Below are positions 33,661 to 45,250 of a stretch of DNA of 64,000 bases, in pieces (position 1 is the stretch's first letter; every line of letters starts with the position of its first letter). The stretch is taken from the NCBI GenBank assembly GCA_032871835.1, contig CM065296.1, forward strand, positions 1,808,001 through 1,872,000, read 5' to 3'. The translations under genes were made by a program, and so were the position numbers. Below the pieces are notes generated by a model. That model saw nothing but the letters and a program-made list of their open reading frames with translations, made no database searches and was not told where the DNA came from. Source of the DNA: Dipteronia dyeriana. Its lineage: Eukaryota > Streptophyta > Magnoliopsida > Sapindales > Sapindaceae.

Positions 33661-34419
33661 TGAAAATACAAAAGCAAAATGAGAAAGGAAAGGATTTTTA
33701 ATTACTCAAAAGCAAAGAAGGATTACTGTCATATAACGTTTTTGTAAATTTAATAATCTCACAGTAAGAGAATAACTTTTATAATCAAGCAAGATGATTA
33801 AGCAAGTAATGCCCTGCTTTTTGAGCAACCCCATCAATTGCTTTTTGCATTGGGTGCTGCTCTGATCATTAGCAATTTATCTTTTTTTTTTAATATTGTC
33901 AATTTGAAACTCACATACTAAAGTTGAACAAACGTTGCCTTCCTTATATTGCTATGCATACACATTATCCGTATTGATGTATGTATCTGCGAGTGTACAT
34001 AAAATGCTTGATAAAAAATGTGTTACAGAAAATTCATCTGATCTCTACTGGACTTGGCAACTAAAATTGGGTGGATTAATTTGGAGGAATTCATAGATTG
34101 CATTGAAGGTCATAACACATAATCAAATGATGGGTCAAGTGTTCATTTTTTTAACCTCAACTCAAACCCAGATATGATGAAATCAACATGGAGCAAGCTA
34201 CATTCGTGCAAAATAGAGGATTTGGAATTGGATTTCAAGATAAATAACACATATAAATCAATTAAGCACACATGCAATCATTCATTCGAACCATCAGAAC
34301 CAATTTCTCAAAAAAAAAAAAAAAAAAAACCTAACCCTGGATCGAATTCGATCCAAATAGAGAAAGAAGAAAAATGTTTCGTTAAATCAAGGCACCAAAT
34401 TAGATTGAGAGTAGACTAC

Positions 34420-34830
34420 ATACCTGTTCTTGAAGATTCGAGTGGATTCAACAAAACAAACAAAAATATTGAAACACTACCAAACGACACACGAAAACGA
34501 AATAAAAAAAACTAAAAAGAAAAAAAAAACTAACCTTTGGAGGAAAAAAAAGAAGCTTAACTTATGGGTCTTTGCAACCCATAAACGCTCCTGAGCCTTT
34601 GCCAAGTACCCATCTGACCTCTCAGCAACCTCCATCGTTGATCTATCAGAAAACCCACTTCTGGGCAAATCAACTCGGTTCTGAGGCGGTGCTTGTTAGT
34701 GATGAAAATCACAGAAATAGAAGTTAAAGAGAAATGAAAATCTAAGCGTAATTGGAAGTCAAAGAGAGGAAGATGAGAAATCTGAGAAGAAGATGTCTTG
34801 TATAGAGAGTGACCGGTTGAATGGGACAAC
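34420..34830 (-). other. exon-like region, possible 5' end of an unrecognised minus-strand gene
   Basis: On the minus strand a CT-rich, leader-like sequence begins near 34830, followed by an ATG (about 34633) opening MEVAERSDGYLAKAQERLWV and about ten further codons. Further down, AAGAACAG before GTATGT at about 34425 looks like a splice donor. I do not recognise the protein. It could be the first exons of a gene ending in the clathrin-light-chain-like exon at 32.5 kb, but no connecting exons are evident. Confidence 0.3.
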
Positions 34831-35239
34831 AGGTTTTTTCCTTTTTGATCTCACAATTAATACTAGCCGTTGGATCCATTTTTAAATGGATCAATGGACA
34901 ACATGCTTTACTATTTATAACCGTATGATGCAGTGATTTTTAAAACCACTGTATAGCAGCCGGACCCTAGTTACCATAAATATAATACCATGTAATCATG
35001 TATACACTTGGTCGCGTGTGTTCATTGGTCAAATCAAATCAACGCCGTACGAGTGTACGACCCATTCCCACTCCTGAAATTACGTAACTGCCCCTGCCTT
35101 TTATTAAGTATCTGTTTAATTGACAGACGAACCTTCTGCTAGTTTTGTCAAGATGATTTGAGTAGCACGATGCAAGTTCAAAATCGAATATATTTTTGTA
35201 AGAATCTATTGAGATCGAATAATGGGATGTGTGACGGAT

Positions 35240-35430
35240 CGGATTTATTGGATTTGTCATGATTCAATATCCGATTGGATCGAAAAATTTACAATCCGAT
35301 CTGATCCGATTTTTAAACGAAATCCGATCTGATCCTATCCGATTACAATTAGATCAAATTCGATCTGATCAAATTACAAAATACTTAATTCTGATCCGAT
35401 CCTATCCAATGAATCAAATTAATATGATGC
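35240..35430. repeat. cluster of GATCCGATT-like short repeats
   Basis: About ten loosely spaced copies of GATC(C/T)GATT and its variants on an otherwise AT-rich background. Such runs occur near the ends of some hAT-type MITEs, but no paired end was found. Confidence 0.4.
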
Positions 35431-37460
35431 AATTCTTAATATATAAAATTTATAACATTCCTAAAACTAACAAACAAATCATTAATTCATACATTACTTT
35501 ATATATAAAGCAAATATACAAATCAATAGTTAAATTTGTTTTTTCTGGTCCCTTTTTAAACCGAATTTGATTACGCGTTCATTAATCGAAAATGAAATTA
35601 AAAAAAATCAAGTTCTTTAGAATGAAATAGAACTTGATTCCTTAGATGGAATGAGAGAATCAATATCTCTTTCTAGCCAGATTTATGTGTGAGAACTTTA
35701 ATATGGTTCCAAACGAATTGTAGTAAACAAATTGAGTTGGATAATTAGGCAGTATAATAGTTCTTATAAATCATACTTATGATTATGAGCCCTATTAACA
35801 AGGGATGGAGATTGTTTCTCCTTTGACAATATTAATAGATTTTAATACTTTTACTAATAAATAAATAAATAAATCATTTTTATAGGACTATGTTAATATA
35901 TAGAGATTATTTAGGGTTTTTTTTTGTGTGTGTAGAGAATCGTATTATTCTTTTCGATTTCAAACATATGATTGAATATTGTATTTGGTTTAGTGATATC
36001 TTGGTAGCATTATCTACAAATACTTACACGACAACATGACCATTTGTTTTTATCTTATTGTCTCAGGATTTTTATATTAGAATCATATTAAGCTTGAATT
36101 AGATTCAATGTATTTGATACTACCAAATTGATTGTATCAAAATTAGCTTTTTTACGATCTTGTTGCTGTTAAAAATAAAATACAAATCAAAATAAAATAA
36201 ATCACAATTATCTATCACTAGTAATGTTATTGTATCACAAGATCTCTTAAACAGAAATCATGATACAAAATAGATTCTCCCATTGTTTAAATAGAGTGAT
36301 AATAATCATGTTATCTAGTCATAAAAGATCTTCAAATATTAGGTTACCGAAGTTAGATTAGAGGAGGATCCAAAGTTTTAGTAAAATAATTGTAACTAAG
36401 CAAGCAAACTCCATGTTATTTTGTTGTTTGTTCAATATCGATGATATTTACAATTCATGACTTACGAGGAAATTGATATAGATAATATATTTAAATATCT
36501 TGAAATTAACAATAGTTTCGACATTTCCACTTAAATTTCCAAAATTTCGGACCGAAATAGGTATTTACTTATCTGGGAAATAGTTATAATAATAAGGTGG
36601 TAAACCCGTAATACATACGTCACGAGATTATGGTTTCGAGTCTTCCTAAAAAAAAATCTCGAATCCCGAATTTATGTAAAATTTAAAAGAAAAGAAAATA
36701 AAAGAAATGGTTATTGTGCATGTTGGGCCATAAGCCTAGCTCAACCAATGGGCCTATTTTTATATATATATATATAAAAGACCCAAAATTATGTAATAAG
36801 AAGAAAACAAAACCCATTTAAAAAAAGGGCCATACTATGTTACTGAATTAATATCATTACTGAACTAATCACTACTAATTGCTTTAGGGATTTGATTTTC
36901 TTAAAAAAGAAAAAAAAATTACTGACAAACTTGTAGACACAGTTATTATTAAGATTTTCTTCAATAAATAAAAAATCTTTTAGTGGTGGTACTAATTACG
37001 TACTTGGATTTTCTTTAATAAATAAAAAAACATTTTAGACTGGTACTAATTACTTACAAACTTAGTCTGCAAGTGAAAAATGATTAAGTAGACAATTCTG
37101 ACGTTGTATAGGTTTGTAAGAATCAATCTGATGAAAAAGTTGTTTTGCAGACAATGATGGTGTTATCGTCAATCTGAACAGAGAAATGAAAGGCACAACT
37201 ATCTCAATTATAATCTATCATAAGAACAATTACAGAAGTTACCATTTTAAATTTTCAATTATCAAAGGCTTTTAAAAACACATCTTCATTTGATATGTAT
37301 ATATTTTGAATGGAAGTAATGCTTGTGGTTAAGAAAGGCATTTTCATTGTTTTTTTTCTTTTAAAAAAAAAATCAGTGTGAAGCAAAAAAAATAAAATCA
37401 AATGAGTAACTTTCTTATTTCTGTATTCATTCTCAAGAATGGTTACATTCATACCCATTT
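35431..37460. other. AT-rich intergenic DNA, nothing recognised
   Basis: No coding sequence with a known family. A TTTTCTT(C/T)AATAAATAAAAAA-containing segment with TGGTACTAATTAC is duplicated at about 36950-37000 and 37012-37060, and a short (TA)n run lies at 36760-36775. Confidence 0.55.
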
Positions 37461-37469
37461 ATGAAAATG

Positions 37470-38377
37470 AGAGAAAATAAAAAATAACCACAATTATTAT
37501 GGAAATTTTATTTTTAACCACATACGGAAATTTATTTGTTAATAGCTACTTAAAAAAAAAATCAGTGTATGTCCATAAATTATAAAAATACCCCTGGATT
37601 TGATTTTTTTCTTTAAAATTGAAAGAAAACTTGAAATCATGACTAAAATCTAGAATTCAAACTTAAAATCACGGTTAGGAACTTGAAACTTGAAATCTTG
37701 TTTTAAAAAATGAAATTTTGAAACTTGAAATCTTGTTTAAATTGAAATGTTTAAACTTGAAATCTTGACTAAATTGAAAGTTTAAACTTGAAATGTTCTG
37801 GGTTTTTAAGTTTTTTGTTTTTAAATTTTAAAACTTGAAATCTTACCTAAATTGAAATGTTGAAACTTGAAATTTTGACTAAATTGAAATGTACAAATTT
37901 GAAATATTCTGGATTTTTAGTATTTCGTTTTTTTTCCAGCAGATCTAATCGCCGACGGAGGGGGAGCCTGACGGCGTTGCTAGACGGTTGTGAAGCCCAG
38001 GCGACGGCACTCCGGCAAGCCATCGACGCCGTGTGAGAGAGAAAGGAAAGGAGAGAGAAAGAGAAGTGAGTGAAAGAGAGAGAGAGAGAGTTGCGGGGAG
38101 AGAGAAGAGAGGTTGGGTGAGAGAGAGAGAAGGTCGACGACGGTTCGCCGGCCTTCGCAAGGATGCCGACGATGGTTCACCGGCGGGAGAGAGAGAGAGA
38201 TCGGGTAGAGAGGAAAGGAGAGAGAAAAAAAAAGAGAGAGAAAATGTTTGGGGATGGTTTTTATATGGGGACATTCAAGTAATTTCTCAAACAAATGACT
38301 ATTAACAAATAAAATTTCGTATGTGGTTAAAAATAAAATTTTCATAATAATTGTGGTTATATTTAGCAATTTCCAAT
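37470..38377. mobile_element. non-autonomous MULE-like element with long TIRs and 9-bp target duplication
   Basis: The ends are highly similar inverted repeats of about 75 bp, both containing TAACCACAATTATTATG and TTTTATTTTTAACCACATACG. ATGAAAATG (37461-37469) and ATGAAAATT (38378-38386) flank the element, a 9-bp duplication with one mismatch, the size made by Mutator-like transposases. The left half has tandem copies of a ~25-30-bp unit containing AAACTTGAAATCTTG (37620-37900). The right half is GC-rich with GA tracts (37940-38240). No transposase; the frames over the GA tracts are low complexity. Confidence 0.75.
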
Positions 38378-38524
38378 ATGAAAATTCACTAACATCTAGT
38401 ATTGTATCCTCCTTTGTAGACTAAAGCAACATTAATACAGATTCTAGAGTTTCGGTTATAGTGGTATATGTATGTAAACAATCAGTGGAGGATATTAAAA
38501 GGTGTATTTTCTATATGAGATCAC

Positions 38525-38707
38525 TTTTGCTCACCCCCTTGAGGGTGGATGAGTATTACCCCCCTCCTGTATGGATGACATGTGTATAGAAAAAGGTAAA
38601 TTTATCCCAAAAAATAACAGTGTTTGAACAAATTTACCCCCTCCATGGACACATGTCATTCATACAGGAGGGGGGTAACACCCACCCTCAAAGTGGGTGA
38701 GCAAAAA
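38525..38707. mobile_element. foldback MITE
   Basis: Arms of about 60 bp (38525-38585 and 38644-38707) are inverted repeats sharing TTTTGCTCACCC, TTGAGGGTGG, ACCCCCCTCCTGTATG and ATGACATGTGT. The loop is about 60 bp. RNA from it would fold into a long hairpin. Confidence 0.75.
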
Positions 38708-38929
38708 TTGACTCTTTCCTAGATTCTTTGAAATTATATCATTTATTTATTATGTTTCGGAGATCGAGGGAACGAATATGGAATATATATGTTAACATTA
38801 AGTCAACAATTGAGCTGATAATACTTTGTTCATTTATTTGGTATATGAACATATGGATCAAGAGAGTTTGTGATATATAACCATAAGGAAATAGAAATAG
38901 GACTAAAAAGGGGGATTGGAAAAACATAA

Positions 38930-39190
38930 CAATTCGACCCCGTTCTACAGCTGTTTTTTAGTCCATTTTCGTATTTATTTTTCAAAAACGATTTCGAAAA
39001 CACGTTCGTTAACCGTTTTTTATTATATTTTCGAAAAACGAAAAAAAAATGAAAAACAAAACCATTGTTAAAAGTGAAAGATTTGAAAAACATAAAATAT
39101 TTGTTTTTCGTTTTTCGTTTTTGTTTTTCATTTTGTTTTTCACTTTTTGATATATATAAAATCAATTTGTTTTTCATTTTGTTTCATTTA
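38930..39190. repeat. TTTTCGAAAA-rich repeat
   Basis: Many copies of TTTTTCGTTTTT and CGAAAAACG. A related sequence lies at 48230-48360. Both sit next to long (TA)-rich blocks, so they may be ends of related small transposons. Borders are not clear. Confidence 0.35.
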
Positions 39191-39299
39191 GTCATATTAT
39201 GCGTTTCATATGGCTATGATAAGACGGGACAAGATTTTTAAATGATCAAAATGCCCCTATATATATTCCAGAATAATTTATTTCCAACCAGAACTGAAA

Positions 39300-39480
39300 G
39301 CATTCATACAATAATATATATATATATATATACATTATAATTATTATATATATATTATAATATTATATATTATAAAATAAAATATTTTATATAATATTTT
39401 ATATAATATAAATAGTATATTAATATTCTATAATATATATATAATATTATGATTATATATATTATTAAATATTCTCTAGA
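39300..39480. repeat. (TA)-rich block, left part
   Basis: Almost pure A/T with TATATA and ATAATATT runs. It continues at 40020-40230 on the other side of a GT-rich insertion. Confidence 0.7.
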
Positions 39481-39484
39481 GGAG

Positions 39485-40012
39485 TGGGCGGTTTTGGTGG
39501 AGCTCTTTGAGTTTCGGGTGGTTTTTTCCTCTGCTCTTTCTTCCTGCTCGTGGACCCTTCAAGACTCTTTTCCAGCAGTTTTTCTGGCATGTCCAAAGCC
39601 AGTGTTCTGTGTGCTTTAGTTCTTTGCCTACCTAAGGTTTCTTGCACCAGATGAGGGGGGCGTGTGTTTTTGTTTCCTGTGTTTCGTTTTGCTTTTGTTG
39701 TTTGCCTTGCTTTGAGGAGTTCCGGCGGTTCTGTGGTCTCGCTTTCGTTGTTTCAGAGATAAGTTTTTTTTAGCTTTTGTTGGGTGGGTGTTGTTTCGCT
39801 TTGGGTTTTGTTGTGCCGTGGTTGGTTGGTGGTCGTGGGGTGCGTCTTTGTTTTGTGGGCTGTTGCAGTCGTGGTGTGTTTTGTGTTTTGCCTGGGTGGT
39901 TGTTTTCCTGTTGTGTGTGCTCTGTTTTGGTGGGTTCCAGGTTGTGTTTTTGGTCGTCTACTTGTAGCTTGTTTGCTCTTTGGCTTTTTGGCATCTAAAT
40001 AATATTTGCCGT
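39485..40012 (+). mobile_element. 5'-truncated LINE-like 3' end with (TAA)n tail
   Basis: A sharply bounded G/T-rich stretch inside AT-rich DNA. It ends with TAAATAATATTTGCCG and a tail of six or seven TAA repeats (to about 40035). AAATATT occurs directly before it (about 39468) and after the tail, which could be the target duplication. The plus frames at the end read low-complexity Cys/Val/Phe/Leu-rich peptide, as seen in the last part of plant L1-type ORF2. No catalytic domain is retained. Confidence 0.45.
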
Positions 40013-40019
40013 TAAAATA

Positions 40020-40234
40020 ATAATAATAATAATAAAATATTAATATATAATTATATTTATATAATATATTTGTAATAATATATATACTATTATAATATAT
40101 ATATATATAATGTTATATATATATATAATATCAAATATTATATATTTATATAGTATATAATGTAATATATTATATATAAAAATATAATATAATATAATAT
40201 AACAAATATAATAATATTTAATATATAAAATAAT
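40020..40234. repeat. (TA)-rich block, right part
   Basis: TATATA and AATATT runs without G/C. It borders the endogenous pararetrovirus. Confidence 0.7.
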
Positions 40235-40509
40235 ACTGCCGAGAGCTCCACGACCATCTCACAGAGAGTATAACAGTCTCGTTTTCCCCACCAACGGTCT
40301 TACCTCAACGGTCTAAACAGAGTACTCATTTACAAAACACTATCAGAGATGGGTGGAGATCTTAAGCCAAAATCTGTTCTGATATGCAGGATCCTCATAG
40401 GAGGCAAGCATAAAGCATACTTGGATTTTGAAGAATCATATATCTAAACATAGAACCTTCTGAAGATTAGGACGAAAGAAACTTAGAAAGCCATATGAAA
40501 ACAAACACT

Positions 40510-40620
40510 CAAATTTTATTCTTCTTCGTATTTCTAATAATCTTACAAAGAGAGCATCACTTCCTTATATAGGGAAAGAGAGCTATAGAAAAATCTGGCC
40601 CAAACATGTGCCCGTCAAGC
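40510..40620 (-). promoter_or_regulatory. pararetroviral promoter: TATA box, TGACG motif, poly(A) signal
   Basis: On the minus strand TATATAAGG lies at 40563-40571, in the context CCCTATATAAGGAAGTG, resembling the core of the 35S-type promoters of caulimovirids. A TGACG motif (as-1-like half site) is about 42 bp upstream (40613-40617) and AATAAA is about 43 bp downstream (40515-40520). A promoter just before a poly(A) signal is how these viruses make terminally redundant RNA. Function in this copy is untested. Confidence 0.65.
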
Positions 40621-40785
40621 ATATCTTACAAAGGATAAGGTCAATCCTGATGGCCGACACAATAATTTTACAAAAGGAAAATAAATCCTGTCGGACAGAT
40701 GACAGGTCTTCAACAAAGCAAAAGATATGTGTATGGCAGCTAGCAAACACACCAATAATTAGACAAATAAGATAAGCTTGAAAAG

Positions 40786-43569
40786 CTATGGACTGCTGAG
40801 ATTACAGGTGGTGTGGTACTCATCGTCAGAGTCAAGAGCCCCACAAATGGAACAGGGCCACGTGTCAACCTGATATTGGGAGTCTAGAAGATAAGAATTT
40901 TGAAAAGGGTGCCAACTTCTTGATGGGTCCTGTGGAACACTAGGAATGATGAAGAAGACATCTGTTTTGTCATTGTTGACGTCACAGAGGAAATTGAGAA
41001 GAGGGATCTGGATACTGGTCTGGTACAGTCTTTCGTAGTCGTACGAAGTATCCTATTCGTAGCTGGTATTGGAAGTCCAGAGGAGCTGGGAATGTGGATT
41101 ATGCCTATGGGGCCTGTGGAATATCCATATGCAGCATACTTTGGCAGCTGGTTCTGGGTCCATCTTCCAAAGATGGTATTGTCCCATAAGTCTAGTAAGT
41201 TCAGTATGCCAGACGGGCAGAGGACTGAACCATTGTAGGAAGGTCCGGAGGCTATGGAAGGATGGATTTTGAACGAAGCCATATAGCGCCTGAGGCGAAA
41301 AGACTATAACATGATGATGAAGAACAGATAAACACCATAGGAACCATAACACCTGGTCGGAGTAAAAGTAAAAATGGAGAGATATAAAAGGGTCGAGGAA
41401 TGGTGTAGTGAGCTTAGCTAGCTGATGATGACAACCTTGGTCATTGATCCGGGCAAGGTATATTGGGAGATATATTTTGGCAAAATCTTGGATCTGTTGG
41501 ACAGAGGGGGATTGACCTGGTGTTAGAGTAGCCATAAACTCTTGTGGGAAAGGAAGAGATGAGGGAACAACAGGAGAAGATGCTGAGAAAGAGGCTTGTG
41601 AGGATATCATGTAAAGTAAGGGGATTGGTCCAGCATGAGAGATCAGGGTGATAGGATAAGGCTTAGAAAGCATGTCTGGGATGATGTTGTGGTGTCCTTT
41701 AATATGCTTGACTGAAAAGTCATACCTGGAGAACCAGTCTTTGAGTATCAGGAGCTGGGGATTTGGAGGGAGCTTGTTGTGGAATTCAATGACTTTTGGA
41801 AAACATGAGTTATCCATTTTAATGGTGAAGTTCTTAGTCCTGATATGGAAGTCAAACTTGAATATTCCATTTTTTACAGCAAATATTTCTTTATAAATTG
41901 TGTGATAGTGTTTATGTGAGTCTTTGAACTGTCCACTAGCATGTCCGCAATAGTGGCGTCTTCCATTGGTTTCTTTAAAGAGGATGGCTCCCCAAAAATG
42001 GTCGCTGACATCAGTCTGTAAGATAAGTTGTCCTGAATAAGGGATATTTAAAGGGAATGGCTTCTGAGAGACTTCTTTTAGATGGGCAATTGCCTCAGAG
42101 TGAAAGGTATTCCACTGTCTTTTTGAGAAGTTTGGACAAGGTTGCAGTGTAGCGACTTGCCTGAGAAAAAAAGTCTCTAATATAATCGACGATGCCGAGG
42201 AACTGTTGAACCTGTTTTTGAGAAAGGTTCGAATCAGGGAAAGCGATGAGCTGTTTTGCCAGATGAGGTCCATGAAGGTAGGACCCGCCTTTTATTTTCA
42301 TGCCAAGGAACTCAATTTCAGTAACACCAATCAAGCTCTTTTTGTCAGAGAGCATAATTCCAAATTGGTCAATGATTTGGTGGAATTGTTGCAGGAGACT
42401 GTTATGGGATTCCTTGTCTGGTGAGAAAAGCAGGATGTCATCGATGTATAGCAAGGCAGAGTGGAGGATAGGACGGAAGATCCTAGTGATGGCTTTCTGA
42501 AAAAGTGAAGGATCGGTTTTTAGGCTAAAATGTAGAACTGTCCATTGGTACTGAGCGTTTGGGAGACAGAAAGTCATTTTGTATCTTTCATCAGGGTGGA
42601 TACCAATTTGCCAGAATGCTCATTTCAAGTCAAATTTAGAGAAAACAGAAGAGCCAGAGAGCTAGGTGTTGGCTCTGGGGACTGGAAACTTATCATCGAG
42701 GAGGAAGAGGTTAAGAGACTTGTAATCAATTACTAGTCTCTTCTTTCCTCTGAGCTGTTCTGATCTCTTTTCGACATAAAAGGCCTGGCAGGCCCAAGGA
42801 GAAAAGGTAGGCTTTATCAAGCCTTGTCGGAGGAGTTCCTCACATTCTTCAGTTGCTAAGGAGAGGTCTGAGAGGGGCATTCCCGAATGGGTGACTTTTT
42901 TTGGGTTGGCACATTCGTTGAGTTTGAAGAGAAGTTTGATGAAAAGTCCAGATTTTTCCAAAGGGGGTGGGGGTGTTTGAAGTCTGTATGGCTGTTGGTG
43001 TAAAAACCTAAGAGTTTTTCTTGTATCTATTGGAAGTCGGGATTGATAACAGAGAGAGGGAAAATCTTGGGTATGTTGATGAAATGTTTGAATTCTCTTT
43101 TGAAGCGGATTCTGGTAGGAAGGATTCTGATAGTTTTGGATTGACTGTAGATATCCCAACCAATAAGAATATCCTTGTCAGGAAGGGGTGTTCCAATGAC
43201 ATGAGTCCAAAGGGTGAATGAGGAGAAGAACTGTATACCAATTTTGTGTTTAGAAATCAATTTGGTAACAAAGATTTTTCCATCTGTTGCTAGGAACTCA
43301 TTTCTTTTTTCTTTCCAGGTTTCTGAGGGTAGGACCTTAGGGTTCATCATTGAGAAGTGTGCTCCAGTGTCGAAATAGGCGATGACCGAAATTGGCTTGG
43401 AGTACTTTGCTGCTAGAATCTAGACCTGAACCTGGGGGCTTATACTATCATTGCTTGTTGCTTGATAAGCTTCTAAAGGGGAATCTGGATTTGTATAATC
43501 CGTGAATTCTGAGAGTGTGCTGGAACTGTCAGAGTCTTGGATCATGAAATAAGTCAGTTGATTGACATC
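40786..43569 (-). pseudogene. protease, reverse transcriptase and RNase H of the endogenous pararetrovirus
   Basis: The protease shows the DTGA active site at about 43365 and DILIGWDIY further on (about 43150-43180). Reverse transcriptase has KKRLVIDYKSLN (about 42715-42755) and an intact YIDDILLFS catalytic motif (about 42425-42450). RNase H includes LQTDVSDHFWGAILF (about 41980-42020) and, near its end, HIKGHHNIIPDMLSK (about 41660-41710). The frame shifts between 42095 and 42270 and within 42577-43030. A TAG at 41053 precedes the final stretch, which keeps the same frame to the TAG at 40786. The protein cannot be made as one piece. Confidence 0.88.
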
Positions 43570-45189
43570 TTATTCTGAGAAGATAGATTCAATGTTTGCA
43601 TCGGAGGGGATTTCATCAGCAACCTGTCTAAGTTGTTGGATGAGCTTTGCTGATTTTGCCCTTTTATTAGGGCACTGCTTGGCATATTGACCCTCTTGTC
43701 CGCAGACAAAACACTTGTTGGATTTGTTCCAAGACCTTCTTGCCTTCTTTCTGTAGTATTTGTATTTCCTATTCTTTTTGGGGTTTGAGAAGTTCTTTTC
43801 CTTTCGTGGTTGGTTCCTGGAAGGTCGTCTTCTGTAGAATCTGTTGGCTCTACAGTTGCAGTGTTCTGTGGACTTGCATTTGAGGTGGTATGAATTAGGT
43901 AATTTGCAGTACCTATCATACTTTCTACATTCTTTGATAATTTTTGTGAAAACCCTCCATGTGGCACAGAGTTTGTCCAAGGCAATGTGGGTGAACATGT
44001 GTATTTCCCCTAGGGAAATGTCTCACAGGCTTCTGCCAGAGAGTTTAATTAAACGTTGTAGTTCACCTTGAAGCTCTGTAGGGAGAGAGTTCAAATAAAC
44101 CTGTCTCAAGGTTTCATCGTTGATTCCGCCAAGGGCATAGTACCTAAAATACATGCGCCGGTAGTGGAAGTCTATGTCCCTCTTGTCAAGTGAACAATAT
44201 CGCATTTCGAAGAATTTTTATCTGGTCTGTTTGTAGAGTTGAGAGGCATCTCCGAGGAATTCTCGGAAGACTATTCCTATTGCTTGGGATACAGAACCGC
44301 ATCGGACTAGTTGTAACTGTCTGTATTCTCCGAGAGCCTGATACCAATCTCTGAGAGATCCAGTGAACCTAGAGACGAATTCTCTCAAGATGGATTCTGT
44401 GTCATTCTCTCGCTTTGCTGTCTGTAGGTCGAGCCAGGTGCTCATTTATGACATTCTCCTTCTCCATTGGCGGGGAGCTAGATCATCAAAATTAAACCAT
44501 GGACCATTTGTAGGTTTCTGATGAGAGGCATGGGCCCTGGGCCTACGTTCTGGTGGTTCATCGACCATATGAGCTGGTTCTTTAGAGGTTTCTCCTGAAG
44601 ATTCAGACGTATCAACCGTCTGAGTGGATAGCTGGGGATCAGCTCTAGTTGCTAGGAAGATCTGAGAAAGATATGCTAATGCATCTGAGTCTGAGTAATT
44701 TGCCTGGTCTGAAGATTCGGGGGAATATGTTTCCCATGAAGAGGGGGACTCATAAGAGGATTCTGTAGGTGTATTGGAGGTTTCTGTAGAAGAGGTTTGG
44801 TCACACGAAGTGGGAAATTGACGAGAGGTTGAGGCATATAAAGCATGCTTATGGTGCTCTGGTGCTTTCTTTTTTTGGCGAGAGGATCTTTTTGTCCTGC
44901 TTGATGATGGCTTGTCTGGTTTTGAGGATAAAGGCGGATATTTCCTGAAGAGATCTCCAGTTAATTTGAAAAACTGAGTATGGTCATGGGGTCTAGAGGG
45001 AGGAGGTGGAGATTGAGTCGGGATTATCAAGGATGAAGTATAGGGATGTGGTCTTGGGATATAAGGTGTACTGGTAAAATGATCACGAGTTATCTGGTCT
45101 AATTGATCATTGAGTTGTCTGATTTCTCTCTTTACTATCAAATTCAGGACCAAAATATCCTTGATTGATATATTGGTGAAGGTCAACAT
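43570..45189 (-). pseudogene. capsid region of the endogenous pararetrovirus with altered zinc knuckle
   Basis: One frame is interrupted by stops at 44446, 44218, 44023 and 43570. It holds a Pro/Ser-rich part (44600-45150), a capsid core with FTGSLRDWYQALG and VYLNSLPTELQGELQ, a Lys/Arg-rich stretch, and a zinc knuckle (about 43665-43715) with spacing CxxC....Q....C, where the third ligand position holds Gln. A frameshift separates it from the N-terminal region at about 45130-45190. Confidence 0.82.
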
Positions 45190-45250
45190 CTAATTTGGCA
45201 ACTCTTGATTGCAAATCTGTATACATGTTGCGTAGAGTTGAATCTAGATG

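Noticed and set aside
34557..34829. 90-codon minus-strand frame as a protein-coding gene
   Set aside because: No family motif; a different frame with an ATG near 34633 fits an exon start better, and even that is weak.
37945..38369. Ser/Leu- and Arg/Glu-rich frames on both strands
   Set aside because: They come from GA/CT tracts inside a non-autonomous MULE-like element.
39770..40002. Overlapping frames on both strands in a G/T-rich stretch
   Set aside because: Biased base composition of a LINE-like 3' end explains them; no domain is seen.
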